Source: Cryobacterium glaciale | Lineage (GTDB): Bacteria > Actinomycetota > Actinomycetes > Actinomycetales > Microbacteriaceae | Assembly (NCBI RefSeq): GCF_004402535.1 | Contig: NZ_SOEY01000030.1 | Span: 1-64,000, forward strand | Reading direction: 5' to 3' | DNA: 64,000 nt | Part shown: positions 1-8,641 of the stretch, piece by piece | Position numbering within the stretch: the stretch's first letter is position 1 | Layout: every line of letters starts with the position of its first letter | Made by a program: the position numbers and the translations under genes | The notes under the pieces: model-generated | What the model saw: the letters and a program-made list of their open reading frames with translations, nothing else | What the model was told of the DNA's origin: nothing | Databases searched by the model: none

Positions 1-132
1 TCCGCCGTCGTGAACCCTGAACTAATAGACATTTCCCTGCCTCCTACTGATCATGAACTGACTCACAACCAGCCTGACGCAGAGGGTACGCGGGAGATCG
101 GTTCTGGCCGGAACTCCCGCGCAACTCGCAAC

Positions 133-190
133 GCGGGACCTCAGCCAGTGCGCGCGAGTTGCGCCTCCCGCGCAGCTGCGCAACTCCCGC
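133..190. repeat. Intergenic 58-bp repeat, copy 1
   Basis: This GC-rich non-coding segment lies just beyond the stop codon of the ECF S-component gene. It aligns without gaps to positions 26463-26520, with about 8 mismatches in 58 bases. Both copies contain GAGTTGCGC followed about 13 bases later by its complement GCGCAACTC, so each can fold into a hairpin. This is the form expected of a REP-like dispersed intergenic repeat. The rest of positions 1-212 holds further partial GCGCAACTC units and no gene I can support. Confidence 0.7.
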
Positions 191-212
191 GCAGCGTGAA
201 ACGGGTGACGGG

Positions 213-1133
213 TCAGCGGCGTGGGCTCAGGCGGGCGCGGCGTAGGGCGGCGAGCACGGCCGGGCCGACGAGGGTGATGCCGACGACCGTGGTGATAGCG
301 CGAACGGTGTCCCAGGTGAGGGTCGACGTGACGAGCGAGTACAGCGCGAACGAGGCGAGGTTCTGGCCGGCGTCGGCGCCAGCCGCGTAGGAGATGCCGG
401 TGCCGCTGCCGACGGCGAACGGCCAGAACCAGAGGTTCATCATGAGCCCGAACAGATACGAGGCGACCACGCCGTAGGCGGCGAGGACGACGATTTCCCA
501 GCGGCGGCGCGAGCGCTGCGCGGTCGCACGCCGCCCGGGTTCGATCGGGGGAGACGCCTTCGTCCTGCGCGGCAGCAGCCCGGCTCCGGCACCGACCCAG
601 CCGCAAGCGAACATCTGGAACGGGGTCCACGGGCCGAAGCCGCCCCAGAGCACCGAGGACACCGCGATGGTGAGCAGACCGAGCAGAAAACCGAACCGGG
701 CGCCATAGACCCGGCCGGCCAGAATCAGCAGCACGAACACCGCCTCGACCCCGCCGACGCCGGCGCCCGCGATGCGCACCGCGGCGCCGACGGCCGAGAG
801 CACGCCGAGCAGCGCGACGGTCTTCGCCGTGTACATCTCCCGGTCGAGGGTGAGCGCGAGGGCCACGATGAGCGCCGGAATCAGTGCGAACGCCACGATC
901 GGAACCGCGACCTGCGCGTCGGCCGGCACCGCCCCGACGAAGAACGGCCAGGCGAAGGCGGCCGCGGCGAGCACGCTGCCGCCACCGAGGATCCACTCGG
1001 TCCAGCGGATGCTGCGGCGCGGCTGTGCGCGATCCGCCTGCTCACGTAAACGGTCGCTGAGTACGATCCCGCTCGAAGCCCTGGCGCCTGGGGTGCCAGA
1101 GACATCGCCGCGGGGCCCGCGCGGCCCTGTCAC
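213..1133 (-). CDS. ECF transporter S component (substrate-binding membrane subunit)
   Basis: This is a 306-residue integral membrane protein with about six hydrophobic helices between residues 45 and 290 after a charged N-terminus. The Gly-rich helix ending AGRVYGARFGFLLG and the WTPFQMFACGWVGAGAG segment are typical of the S-component group annotated as CbrT-like in actinomycetes. S components bind a vitamin or its precursor and dock on the EcfT-EcfA module to import it. The GTG start overlaps the stop of the upstream fused T-A-A gene by four bases (GTGA), so the subunits are translationally coupled. The ligand cannot be read from sequence. Cobalamin or a related cofactor is a guess from the CbrT-like group and the DUF4430-like lipoprotein in the same operon. 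Confidence 0.85.
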   Translation of the reverse strand: MTGPRGPRGDVSGTPGARASSGIVLSDRLREQADRAQPRRSIRWTEWILGGGSVLAAAAFAWPFFVGAVPADAQVAVPIVAFALIPALIVALALTLDREMYTAKTVALLGVLSAVGAAVRIAGAGVGGVEAVFVLLILAGRVYGARFGFLLGLLTIAVSSVLWGGFGPWTPFQMFACGWVGAGAGLLPRRTKASPPIEPGRRATAQRSRRRWEIVVLAAYGVVASYLFGLMMNLWFWPFAVGSGTGISYAAGADAGQNLASFALYSLVTSTLTWDTVRAITTVVGITLVGPAVLAALRRARLSPRR

Positions 1134-3187
1134 CGGCGCACCTCGATCGGCGAAGACAGCCGGCCGGCCTGCATCCGCAGGGTGCGCTTGGCCAACCCCC
1201 GCGCGAAGTCGTCGTCGTGGGTGGCGAAGATGACCGCGGCGCTGTGGCTTGCGGCCGTCAGCAGTGCCGCGCTGACCAGGGTGCGCGCCGCGCGGTCGAG
1301 GCCGCGGGTGGGTTCGTCGACGAGCAGCAGGGCCGGCCGGGCCGCGAGCTGAATGGCCATCACGAGGCAGAGACGCTCGCCGGCCGAGAGGTCGCGCGGG
1401 TGGCGCTCGAGCAGTCGCCCGGCATCCGTTTTGGTGTCGAAGCCGAGCAGGTGCGCAAAAGTCTGTGCTGTGTCAGCGCCGGCCAGCCCGCGATCGGCGC
1501 GGCGACATTCCTCGGCCACGGTGATCGCAAACAGAAGGTCGTCGAAGTTCTCCGGCACGAGGGCCACGGCCTGCCGGCGGGTCCGCCGCTTGAGCGAGAG
1601 AACATCATGACCGGTGACGATGACGGTGTCAGCAGCCGTCGGCAGTGCGATCGCGCGCAGCAGGCTGCTCTTGCCGGCACCATTGTTGCCGCGCAGGGCG
1701 ATCAGCTCGCCCGCCTGCACCTCGAAGGACACGTCGTTCACGACCACATCAGCCTGATGCCGCACACTCAGCCGACGGATGCTCGCGAGCGGTTCTGCAG
1801 GCCTGTTTCCGGTAGTTCGAGTCGCGTCCGCCTCGCCTGCTGCGAGGCCAGGAACGTTTCCCACCGATGCGAGTGCTGTGGCCCACGCGGGCGAATCGGC
1901 GGGGCGCGGGCCATCCGAGTCTGCGTTGCTCCCCGGTGCTACCGTCGTGCTGATTTCGTCCGGCGAGAGCTCGTGCAGGCGGCTGCATCGAATCTGGAGC
2001 CAGGCATCCGCTACCCCGGCGAACTCGCGCGTGTTGTGTTCGGCGATGACGACGCAGACGCCGGCCTCGTGGGCGAGCTGGCCGAGCACGGTGCAGACCC
2101 GCTCGCGGGCGGCCGTGTCGAGGTCGGCGAGGGGTTCGTCGACGAGCAACAGGATGGGATGGTTCACCAGGGCCGCTGCGATCGCGACGAGGCTGGCTTC
2201 ACCGGCCGAGAGTTGCTCGATCGAACGGTCGACCAGGGGAACGATTTTCAGCCGGGCGGCGACCTCCAGAACGCGGGCATGCACGATTTCTGCGGCCACG
2301 TTGCGCACGGCGAGGGCGAAGCCGATCTCGTCGTGCACCGTTTCGGACGCGAAGCCGAGCCGAACGTTCTGCGCGACGAGCCCGACGAATCCCGCGGTGT
2401 CACGCGGGGGAGTCGACGCCCGGTCGGCGCCGGCGATGTCGATGCGCCCGTGCTGAACGCCGTCGTAGAAGTGCTGGAACAGGCCGCTCATGCTGTGCAG
2501 CAGGCTGGTCTTTCCCGATCCGGTGGCGCCGACGATCACGGTGAGGGTGCCGGGCGCCAGCGTGACGTTGAGTTCGTCGAGGTGCCAGTTCGTGTCGCCC
2601 GGCAGGGCACCGAAGTTCAGCGCAGCATCCCGGAGCACCACCGGCGCCTCACATACGCCGGTCACGACGCGGGTGGCCGCGAATCCGCGGGTCTCCATCG
2701 ACGTGGCCAACGCGAGCGCGCGTTCTATTGTCTGCTCAAAGATGGGCACGAGCAGCGACGCGATGGATCGCTCGCCGCGCAGGGCACGGGCGACCCGCAC
2801 CCGCCGCACCGATTCCAGAAGCGCCGGAAAGGTGGCCCAGGCGATCACGAGGGAGCGTGAAATGGCCCGCAACGGCCCACGGCCGGCACCGCGGGCGAAC
2901 AGCGACTGCACGTTGATGACCGCGTTGAGCAGGCCGAAGAACACGATGACGGCGGCGACCGGCAGTGCGCTGAGCGCCGCGTTGCCGAGCCCGAGCAGGG
3001 TGATCGGGCCCAGCAGGGTGATGTGGCTGAACGGTCCGTCCAGCCGCAGCCGCGGAAGATCCAGCAGCAGTGCGCCCGTGCCGGCGCCGGCGCCGCCGAA
3101 AACCACCCGGTAGACGACCCGCAGCAGCACGAAGCCGACTGCGAGCACGACTGCCGCGCGCAGCGGGGCCAGGCGCAGGCGCAACAC
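1130..3187 (-). CDS. Fused ECF transporter energizing module: EcfT + two EcfA ATPase domains
   Basis: This single 685-residue chain holds all energizing parts of an ECF importer. Residues 1-190 are EcfT, with hydrophobic helices and the two Arg-containing coupling motifs (around RALRGE and METRGF). Residues ~200-420 are a first ABC ATPase, with Walker A GATGSGKTS, signature LSAGE and Walker B LLLVDEP. Residues ~470-685 are a second, with Walker A GNNGAGKSS, signature LSAGE and LLLVDEPTRGLD. Three separate genes is the usual arrangement. The GTG start shares one base with the stop of the lipoprotein gene upstream, and the stop overlaps the S component start. The product sits in the membrane with its ATPases in the cytoplasm. 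I see no frameshift, so the fusion looks real. Confidence 0.9.
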   Translation of the reverse strand: MLRLRLAPLRAAVVLAVGFVLLRVVYRVVFGGAGAGTGALLLDLPRLRLDGPFSHITLLGPITLLGLGNAALSALPVAAVIVFFGLLNAVINVQSLFARGAGRGPLRAISRSLVIAWATFPALLESVRRVRVARALRGERSIASLLVPIFEQTIERALALATSMETRGFAATRVVTGVCEAPVVLRDAALNFGALPGDTNWHLDELNVTLAPGTLTVIVGATGSGKTSLLHSMSGLFQHFYDGVQHGRIDIAGADRASTPPRDTAGFVGLVAQNVRLGFASETVHDEIGFALAVRNVAAEIVHARVLEVAARLKIVPLVDRSIEQLSAGEASLVAIAAALVNHPILLLVDEPLADLDTAARERVCTVLGQLAHEAGVCVVIAEHNTREFAGVADAWLQIRCSRLHELSPDEISTTVAPGSNADSDGPRPADSPAWATALASVGNVPGLAAGEADATRTTGNRPAEPLASIRRLSVRHQADVVVNDVSFEVQAGELIALRGNNGAGKSSLLRAIALPTAADTVIVTGHDVLSLKRRTRRQAVALVPENFDDLLFAITVAEECRRADRGLAGADTAQTFAHLLGFDTKTDAGRLLERHPRDLSAGERLCLVMAIQLAARPALLLVDEPTRGLDRAARTLVSAALLTAASHSAAVIFATHDDDFARGLAKRTLRMQAGRLSSPIEVRR

Positions 3188-3762
3188 TAGCTGCCGGGCG
3201 TGGGAGTCTCGATGCCGGTGGTGTAGACGAGGCCGACCGACTGGCCGGGTTCGACCTCAAGCGTGCCCAGGCCCTCCATGGCATAGTCCCAGTCGGCGTC
3301 GGGGGCGGCCTTCACCCAAAGGGCCCAGTAGGCGTAGGCCGGCGGCATCGACGCGCAGGTTTCGGTGAAAGATTCCTCGCCCTCCACCACGACGGTTTCG
3401 TCGGCGGCCGGGCGTTCGTTGACGCGGCAGACGATCTGGTCGCCGTATTCGACGCTGCCCTCGGTCGTGACGCCGGTCGTGGCGAGGGTCTGGCTCGCGG
3501 CAATCGGCTCGGTCGCGTCGACGCACTCGGTGACCGTATCGGCGTCAAGGGTGCCGAAGTCGACGACAACGGTGACGCCGGCGCAATTGCCGGCCGCGGC
3601 ATCCGCTTCAGCCGTGGCGGTCGCGGCAGCGGATGCCGACGAGCTGGCAGCAGCGCCGGAATCAGCGGTGGCGCATCCGCTTAGGGCGGCAAGCAGCACC
3701 AGGGCACCCAGTGTTGAAACGGTGCGAGTGGTCGCGGTGAAAAATGGCGAAGTGAGGTTCAT
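3187..3762 (-). CDS. Lipoprotein of the ECF transporter operon (DUF4430-like)
   Basis: This 191-residue protein begins with a lipoprotein signal (hydrophobic stretch, then lipobox LSGC at about residues 27-30), so it should be anchored outside the membrane. A low-complexity Ala/Ser linker follows. The C-terminal half (around YWALWVK and WDYAMEGLGTLEV) resembles the DUF4430/transcobalamin-like domain found beside actinomycete ECF transporters. It is the first gene of a three-gene operon and probably presents a substrate to the S component. The family call rests on remembered motif resemblance only. The region upstream to position 3783 is short and ends at the divergently decoded metY stop. Confidence 0.7.
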   Translation of the reverse strand: MNLTSPFFTATTRTVSTLGALVLLAALSGCATADSGAAASSSASAAATATAEADAAAGNCAGVTVVVDFGTLDADTVTECVDATEPIAASQTLATTGVTTEGSVEYGDQIVCRVNERPAADETVVVEGEESFTETCASMPPAYAYWALWVKAAPDADWDYAMEGLGTLEVEPGQSVGLVYTTGIETPTPGS

Positions 3763-3782
3763 GAATCCAGAATACCTAGCGT

Positions 3783-5144
3783 TTAGAGGATGCCGGCGAC
3801 TCGGTCGAGCCCCCCGCGGAGGTCGAGCAGAAGGTCGTCGAGCGCTTCGATGCCGACCGACAGGCGCAGCATTCCGGCGGTGATGCCGAGGCGAGCGTTC
3901 AGATCGGGGGCGAACGAAGCGTGGGTGGTGGTGAGCGGGTGCAGCACCATGGAGCGGGTGTCGCCGATGCCGGTCATGCGGCTGAACACGCGCAGGCCGT
4001 TGGTAAAGGCGCGGGCACCCTCGGTCCCGCCCTTGACGGTGACGGCGAAGACCGATCCGGTGCGGCCGTTGTAGTACTTCTGCGCGACGTCGTGCAGCGG
4101 GCTGCTGGGCAGGCCGGCGTAGTCGACGACCTCGACCTCGGGCTGTTCTTCAAGCCAGTGCGTGATGGCAAGGGAGTTGTCGACGTGGCGTTCCATGCGC
4201 AGCGATAGGGTTTCGATGCCCTGGTGCAGCAAGAATCCGTTGAACGGTGAGAGTGACGGGCCGACATCGTTGACGACGGCCTCGCGCACATACTGGGCGT
4301 AGGCGGCCGGGCCGAACCGCTCGAGCAGCGACGGCAGGCCGGGGCGCAGCGAGTCGGTCAGCAGCGGGTAGCGGCGTGAACTCGCCGCCCAGTCAAAGGT
4401 TCCGCCGTCGATGATGGCGCCCGATACCCCGGCGCCGTGGCCGCTGAGAAACTTCGTGGTCGAGTGCACGACAATGTCGGCGCCGTGCTCGAACGGGCGA
4501 ATCAGGTAGGGCGTCGCCACGGTGTTGTCGACGACGAGCGGAATGCCGTGGCGGCGGGCGACGGCGGCGATGCGGGCAATGTCGACGACGTCGTTACGCG
4601 GGTTCGGGATGGTTTCGGTGAAGATGGCCTTGGTTTCCGGCCGAATGACTGCGTCCCAGGCGGCGTCGGAATCGGTGTCCCAGACGTAGTCGACCTCGAT
4701 GCCCATGCGGCGAAAGCTGCGTCCGAGCAGAATGCGGGTACCGCCGTAGATGCTCGCGGTCGAGACGATGTGCTCGCCCGACTCGGCCAGGGCGAACAGG
4801 GCGGCGCTGATCGCGGCCTGCCCGCTCGACACGGCGACACAGGCGGTGCCGCCCTCGAGCGACGCGAGGCGCTGCTCGGCGACCGCGTTGGTGGGGTTAC
4901 CCTGCCGGGAGTAGATGGGTTCGCGTGAACCGCCGTTGAACCGGGCGGCCCCGTCATCGAAGGAGTCGAAGACGTAGCCGGCGCTCAGGGTGAGCGGCGG
5001 AATGCGCGCGCCGCGGTTCTCATCTGCATATTCGCCCACGTGCACCTGGCGGGTATCGAAGCTGAAGCCGTCCCAGTCGGTGATCGGCGCGACGACCTCG
5101 GTGGCGTCAGATTTGAGTAGCGAAGCGGATGCTGGTGCTGGCAT
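3783..5144 (-). CDS. metY: O-acetylhomoserine aminocarboxypropyltransferase (sulfhydrylase)
   Basis: This is a PLP enzyme of the Cys/Met metabolism family that makes homocysteine from O-acetylhomoserine and sulfide. Residues visible in the 453-residue product include the SRQGNPT segment (79-85), VSSGQAA (105-111), the Asp of VVDNT (206) and the PLP lysine in STTKFLSGHG (Lys231). The SxTTKFxxGHG form and the length fit MetY better than cystathionine gamma-synthase. I chose the ATG at 5144 because AGGAAG lies 5-6 bases upstream. An in-frame ATG at 5213, overlapping the stop of the next gene, would add 23 low-complexity residues. Together with the PatB-like gene this forms a sulfur amino acid pair. 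Confidence 0.9.
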   Translation of the reverse strand: MPAPASASLLKSDATEVVAPITDWDGFSFDTRQVHVGEYADENRGARIPPLTLSAGYVFDSFDDGAARFNGGSREPIYSRQGNPTNAVAEQRLASLEGGTACVAVSSGQAAISAALFALAESGEHIVSTASIYGGTRILLGRSFRRMGIEVDYVWDTDSDAAWDAVIRPETKAIFTETIPNPRNDVVDIARIAAVARRHGIPLVVDNTVATPYLIRPFEHGADIVVHSTTKFLSGHGAGVSGAIIDGGTFDWAASSRRYPLLTDSLRPGLPSLLERFGPAAYAQYVREAVVNDVGPSLSPFNGFLLHQGIETLSLRMERHVDNSLAITHWLEEQPEVEVVDYAGLPSSPLHDVAQKYYNGRTGSVFAVTVKGGTEGARAFTNGLRVFSRMTGIGDTRSMVLHPLTTTHASFAPDLNARLGITAGMLRLSVGIEALDDLLLDLRGGLDRVAGIL

Positions 5145-5212
5145 GGAACTTCCTGTTGCGTCGGGCGGTGATTTCGTGTGGGGCTGCGGATGGGCATCCG
5201 TTGTGGAGGGCA

Positions 5213-6397
5213 TCAGGCGGCCGCGCTCGGCGGTGCGGCGGCGGCTTCCCTCGCGACGAGCGCCGCGATGCGGGCCACGGCCTCGCGCAGGGTGTCGGGG
5301 GAGCATGCCAGGTTGAGGCGGGCGAAGCCCTGGCCGCCGAGCCCGAACGACTCACCGCTGTTGAGGGCGACGCGGGCATCGTCGAGAATTCGCTGGTAGG
5401 GGTTGTCCCCGAGACCGATCTGGCGAAGATCCATCCAGGCAAGATAGCTGGCGCGCGGCCGGTGATAGATCACGGCGGGCAGGTGTTCGCGGAGCAGGGA
5501 ATCCAACAGAGCATCGTTGCTGACAATTTGTTCGATGGCATTGTCGAGCCAGTCGGTACAACCGAACGCGGCGATGTTCGCGTGCAGTCCGAGGATGCTG
5601 GTGCGACAGGCGACCTCCTCCGGCAGGCAGTTGAGCAGCTCATTGGTGGCGTCATCGGCAGCGACGATGATGGCGCACTTGAGCCCGGCTACGTTCCAGC
5701 CTTTGCTCGCCGAGGTCACGGTCACCGCGCGCGCGCCAGCGGCCAGGGCGAGCGGGGCAAACGGAGTGAAGGTGGCGCCGGGGTAGGTGAGCGGGGCGTG
5801 GATCTCGTCGGAGATCACGAAGACGTCATACCGGGCCGCGAGCCGGGCGAGTTCTTCGAGTGTGGCCCTGGCCCACACGATGCCGTGCGGGTTGTGCGGG
5901 TTGCACAGGAGGAAGGCATCGACGCCGGCAGCGAAACTGAGTTCCAGCGCCGCGAAGTCGAACAGCCAGGTGTCACCGTGCTCGATCAGCGGGGTCAGGG
6001 CGACGGTCGCGAGGGCCTCTTCGACGAGTTCGTAGAACGGCGGGTAGACCGGCGGGGTGATCGCTACCCGTCCGCCAGCAGGCACGGCCAGTCGCAAAGC
6101 CTCGACGATGCCGACGCTCACGTCGGTCGCAAGGTGCACGTGGCTCGGGTCGACGGTCCAGCCCCAGCGATTCAGGGCGAACGCGGCGAAAGCGGGCGCG
6201 AGCGGACCGGGACCGTCGAGGTAGCCGGTGTCGGAGGCTTGCACGCGCTCGACCAGGGTGGCGACGATGGCGGGAGCGAGGGGGTAGTCCATCTCGGCAA
6301 CGAACAAGGGAAGTACGTCGGCGGGAAACCGAGTCCACTTGATGCTGCTGCGCTCGCGCCGGATATGCTCCAGCGGTGCGACCGTGATGACTGACAT
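5213..6397 (-). CDS. MalY/PatB-type PLP-dependent C-S beta-lyase (aminotransferase fold)
   Basis: The 394-residue product has the fold-I aminotransferase layout of the MalY/PatB group. It has an N-terminal substrate segment (WTRFPADVLPLFVAEMD), Asn and Asp PLP contacts (CNPHNPHG and ISDEIHAPL), and the PLP lysine in SASKGWNVAGLK (Lys232). These enzymes split cystathionine or cysteine conjugates to a thiol, pyruvate and ammonia. Next to metY it plausibly converts cystathionine to homocysteine, though a C-S lyase for other thioethers is possible. ATG 6397 begins where family similarity begins. The longer reading frame upstream has no family-like residues. The ribosome binding site is weak. Confidence 0.87.
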   Translation of the reverse strand: MSVITVAPLEHIRRERSSIKWTRFPADVLPLFVAEMDYPLAPAIVATLVERVQASDTGYLDGPGPLAPAFAAFALNRWGWTVDPSHVHLATDVSVGIVEALRLAVPAGGRVAITPPVYPPFYELVEEALATVALTPLIEHGDTWLFDFAALELSFAAGVDAFLLCNPHNPHGIVWARATLEELARLAARYDVFVISDEIHAPLTYPGATFTPFAPLALAAGARAVTVTSASKGWNVAGLKCAIIVAADDATNELLNCLPEEVACRTSILGLHANIAAFGCTDWLDNAIEQIVSNDALLDSLLREHLPAVIYHRPRASYLAWMDLRQIGLGDNPYQRILDDARVALNSGESFGLGGQGFARLNLACSPDTLREAVARIAALVAREAAAAPPSAAA

Positions 6398-6575
6398 GAC
6401 CACAGCTTGTTCCCGCGAGCGCGAATAAGCGAACACGCACGTAAACATTCGACACAATGAACTTGGACACCGCCTCGGTCCCGAAATGCCCAAAAATCTC
6501 ACACGGACCGCCGCCCGCAGGGGAACCCCGAGCGGGCAGGGCCAATTGTTGAGCGCTGACTGCCATGCTTGTCAC

Positions 6576-6990
6576 ATGGTGCAGCCGAACGATCTCCTCG
6601 CCGTCCTTGTCGACGCTGACAATGTGCCGCCTGCAAAGATCGGCGCCATTCTCGCCGAGGTCGCACGTTTCGGCACTGCCTCGGTCAAGCGGGTCTACGG
6701 CGATTGGACCAAGCCGAACTTAAGCAGCTGGAAGCCCCCCGAAACTGCGCAGCGACACGAAGCTTATCTCCGGGCTACGGATAAGCGTCACCACCGCATC
6801 GGGAGAGGACGGATGGGCGAACCTTGCCACGGTGGGCCAGCTAATGCGCAAGCAACAGCCCGACTTCGATTCACGAAACTGGGGCTACACAAAACTTTCC
6901 GACCTGGTTCGAGCGACGGAACTCTTCCTCATCGAGACCCGACCCTCCGGCGGACTGCAGGTACAAAACAAAAAGAAGAACGGTGACTGA
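6576..6990 (+). pseudogene. NYN / OST-HTH (LOTUS) domain protein, internally deleted and frameshifted
   Basis: The first frame (from ATG 6576) encodes a typical NYN-nuclease N-terminus: LLAVLVDADNVPPAKIGAIL, then VYGDWTKPNLSSWK. It then loses family resemblance. A second frame, offset by +1 and ending at the TGA at 6988-6990, encodes a typical OST-HTH/LOTUS tail (LRSDTKLIS, GEDGWANLATVGQLMRK, NWGYTKLSDL, LFLIETR). The central NYN part carrying the later catalytic aspartates and the linker is absent between roughly 6735 and 6755. The simplest reading is an internal deletion of about 100 or more codons that also changed frame. An intact relative would be about 250-300 residues and act on RNA. 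Confidence 0.85.
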
Positions 6991-7274
6991 ACCGGTCGCG
7001 ACCGGGGCGAGAGCACGCGATACTCGTCCTGGTCCGGCGGCTGAACCGCGCTCGACGACGGCGATAAAGCCCTTAACTTATCAATCGCAAGATCTCGAAG
7101 TGGCGAGCCAAACGCTTCCACTACGCCCAATGGCCGCAATCCCTCCGCGCCCCAGGAATCACCGTTCAAACGCTTGTCTGAACGGTATTGAGCCTAAGCC
7201 CCGATGCGGCTCTCGTGGCAGCCCACCTGTCGCACATCATCTGCGCGACCAGCGTGTTGAGGGCATGGGCAACG

Positions 7275-8150
7275 TCACGGGTTGCAGTTGTCGCAAAAAC
7301 GCGGGTCGGCGTAGCTTCGGTCGGTGAGCTCGCGAGTGTAGCGATGCGGGCAGATGAGGCATCCCTGAGTTTCAGCGCGGGTCTCGTTCGTAGGCGCGTG
7401 GCAGACGCTGCAGGGCAGTCCTGCCACCCGCTCTACCTTCCAGAAACCTGGAGTTCCGCAGGCTGGGCACAACGAGCGAAGCTTCTGTGCGAGGTCTTCG
7501 GCCGCGAGACGGATGTTTTCCATACGCATCGGATTGGCATGCGCGCGCACGTCTGTCTCGAGAAAAACGTGGCCGTTTTCCGATTGCGCCAGCGCCCACG
7601 CAAAGGTGATTTCCAGTTCCGTCCAGGTGGCGATTCCCTTGCGAATGCGGGGGTCGTGCTCGCTTTCCGGGCGTACGACCACGTGGTGTTCGGGGAACCT
7701 CAATTTGCGGGCGAACGTTTTGGCCGTTGCCCAGTCCGCCGTCAGCAGGTGGGAGAAATTCGCCTTGCCTTGCGCCATACCGACGACCTCCAACTCGCGC
7801 TCACGGTCGATCCAGACGAGGAGTTCAACGTTCCAGGGGAACATTCCCATAAACGGATCCTGACCAAACGACCCCTCGCTGGCAAGGCCCAAAGATAGTG
7901 CCGACAATTCCATACCGACGCGCGCTTTCTTGCGTGCTGCCTCAAGCTGTGTACCGGAGCGGGGGATATCGCGGGTGAAAGTACCGAGTAGATCCGTGTC
8001 GTAGCCCACGGTGTGTTCGACCCGGCAACCAAGCTCCCGCTCCAACACAGGACCGACCACGCGCTCCTTGCCATGCTGGGTCAGCAGAGCGACCCGTTTA
8101 CCGGAGTAGATGGAGATCGAGTCCGAATTGTCTGAATCATTGCAGACCAC
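7275..8150 (-). CDS. DUF6671 family protein with C-terminal zinc-ribbon-like region
   Basis: The 291-residue protein starts with YSGKRVALLTQHGKE and continues with a conserved block (TQLEAARKKARVGMELS, FPWNVELLVWID). Both are typical of the actinomycete DUF6671 family as I remember it. The C-terminus has several Cys pairs (CPACG, CSVCHAP, CLICPH, CDNCNP), consistent with one or two zinc ribbons. Function is unknown. The GTG at 8150 is the only start that includes the conserved N-terminus and has GGTGA a few bases upstream. The gene stands alone; the 284 bases beyond its stop (6991-7274) hold nothing I can assign. Confidence 0.7.
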   Translation of the reverse strand: MVCNDSDNSDSISIYSGKRVALLTQHGKERVVGPVLERELGCRVEHTVGYDTDLLGTFTRDIPRSGTQLEAARKKARVGMELSALSLGLASEGSFGQDPFMGMFPWNVELLVWIDRERELEVVGMAQGKANFSHLLTADWATAKTFARKLRFPEHHVVVRPESEHDPRIRKGIATWTELEITFAWALAQSENGHVFLETDVRAHANPMRMENIRLAAEDLAQKLRSLCPACGTPGFWKVERVAGLPCSVCHAPTNETRAETQGCLICPHRYTRELTDRSYADPRFCDNCNP

Positions 8151-8236
8151 AACTCACCTGCCCTGCTGAGCACGAGGTGTTGGCACAGACTGTTCGAGGA
8201 CGGGGCCACAAGGGCTGGCGGTTTCGATCGCGGTGA

Positions 8237-8521
8237 CTATTCACGGCCCAAGGATCCAAGCGCTCTGAGAAGCTCGCCAATTTGGTGGTGGCGTTCCAGG
8301 GGATGCCTGAGAGGCAGCTCTGGGTGGAGCTGATAGCTGTTGCGCCGTCCATCGCGTCGACGCGTGAGATAGCCATCTGCGACGAGTTCGGCGATGATGC
8401 GCTGGGCGGCGCGCTCGGTGATGCCCACGTGCACTGCGATATCGCGCAACCGCATCCCGGAGTCTTGGGAGACGCAGAGCAGAACATGTGCGTGATTAGT
8501 GAGAAAGGTCCAGTCGGCCAT
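8237..8521 (-). CDS. Winged-helix transcriptional regulator (MarR/ArsR-like), probable regulator of sbtAB
   Basis: This 94-residue one-domain regulator has the winged helix in MRLRDIAVHVGITERAAQRIIAELVADGYLTRRRDGRRNSY, and no ligand domain is evident. The product from ATG 8521 (MADWTFLTNHAHVLLCV) matches the usual start of this small actinomycete family. The longer frame upstream adds 18 unrelated residues. It is divergent from sbtA with a 120-bp shared region, so it probably controls the bicarbonate transporter and itself. That link is from position only. Confidence 0.75.
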   Translation of the reverse strand: MADWTFLTNHAHVLLCVSQDSGMRLRDIAVHVGITERAAQRIIAELVADGYLTRRRDGRRNSYQLHPELPLRHPLERHHQIGELLRALGSLGRE

Positions 8522-8641
8522 TGTCTCATCATAGACGACACACGCTCCGCAAAACACGCTACTGTTAGCATGCATTAGTCAGCGTGCATCGAAGGGTTGG
8601 TCACTTCGGACTACGAGCAGGACAAATCAGAGAGCAACAAT
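8522..8641. promoter_or_regulatory. Divergent control region between the regulator gene and sbtA
   Basis: The 120-bp gap must hold both promoters. It contains GCATGCAT at 8568-8575 and the near repeat GCGTGCAT at 8582-8589, which are candidate half-sites for the winged-helix regulator. No convincing -35/-10 pair can be assigned by eye. Confidence 0.35.
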
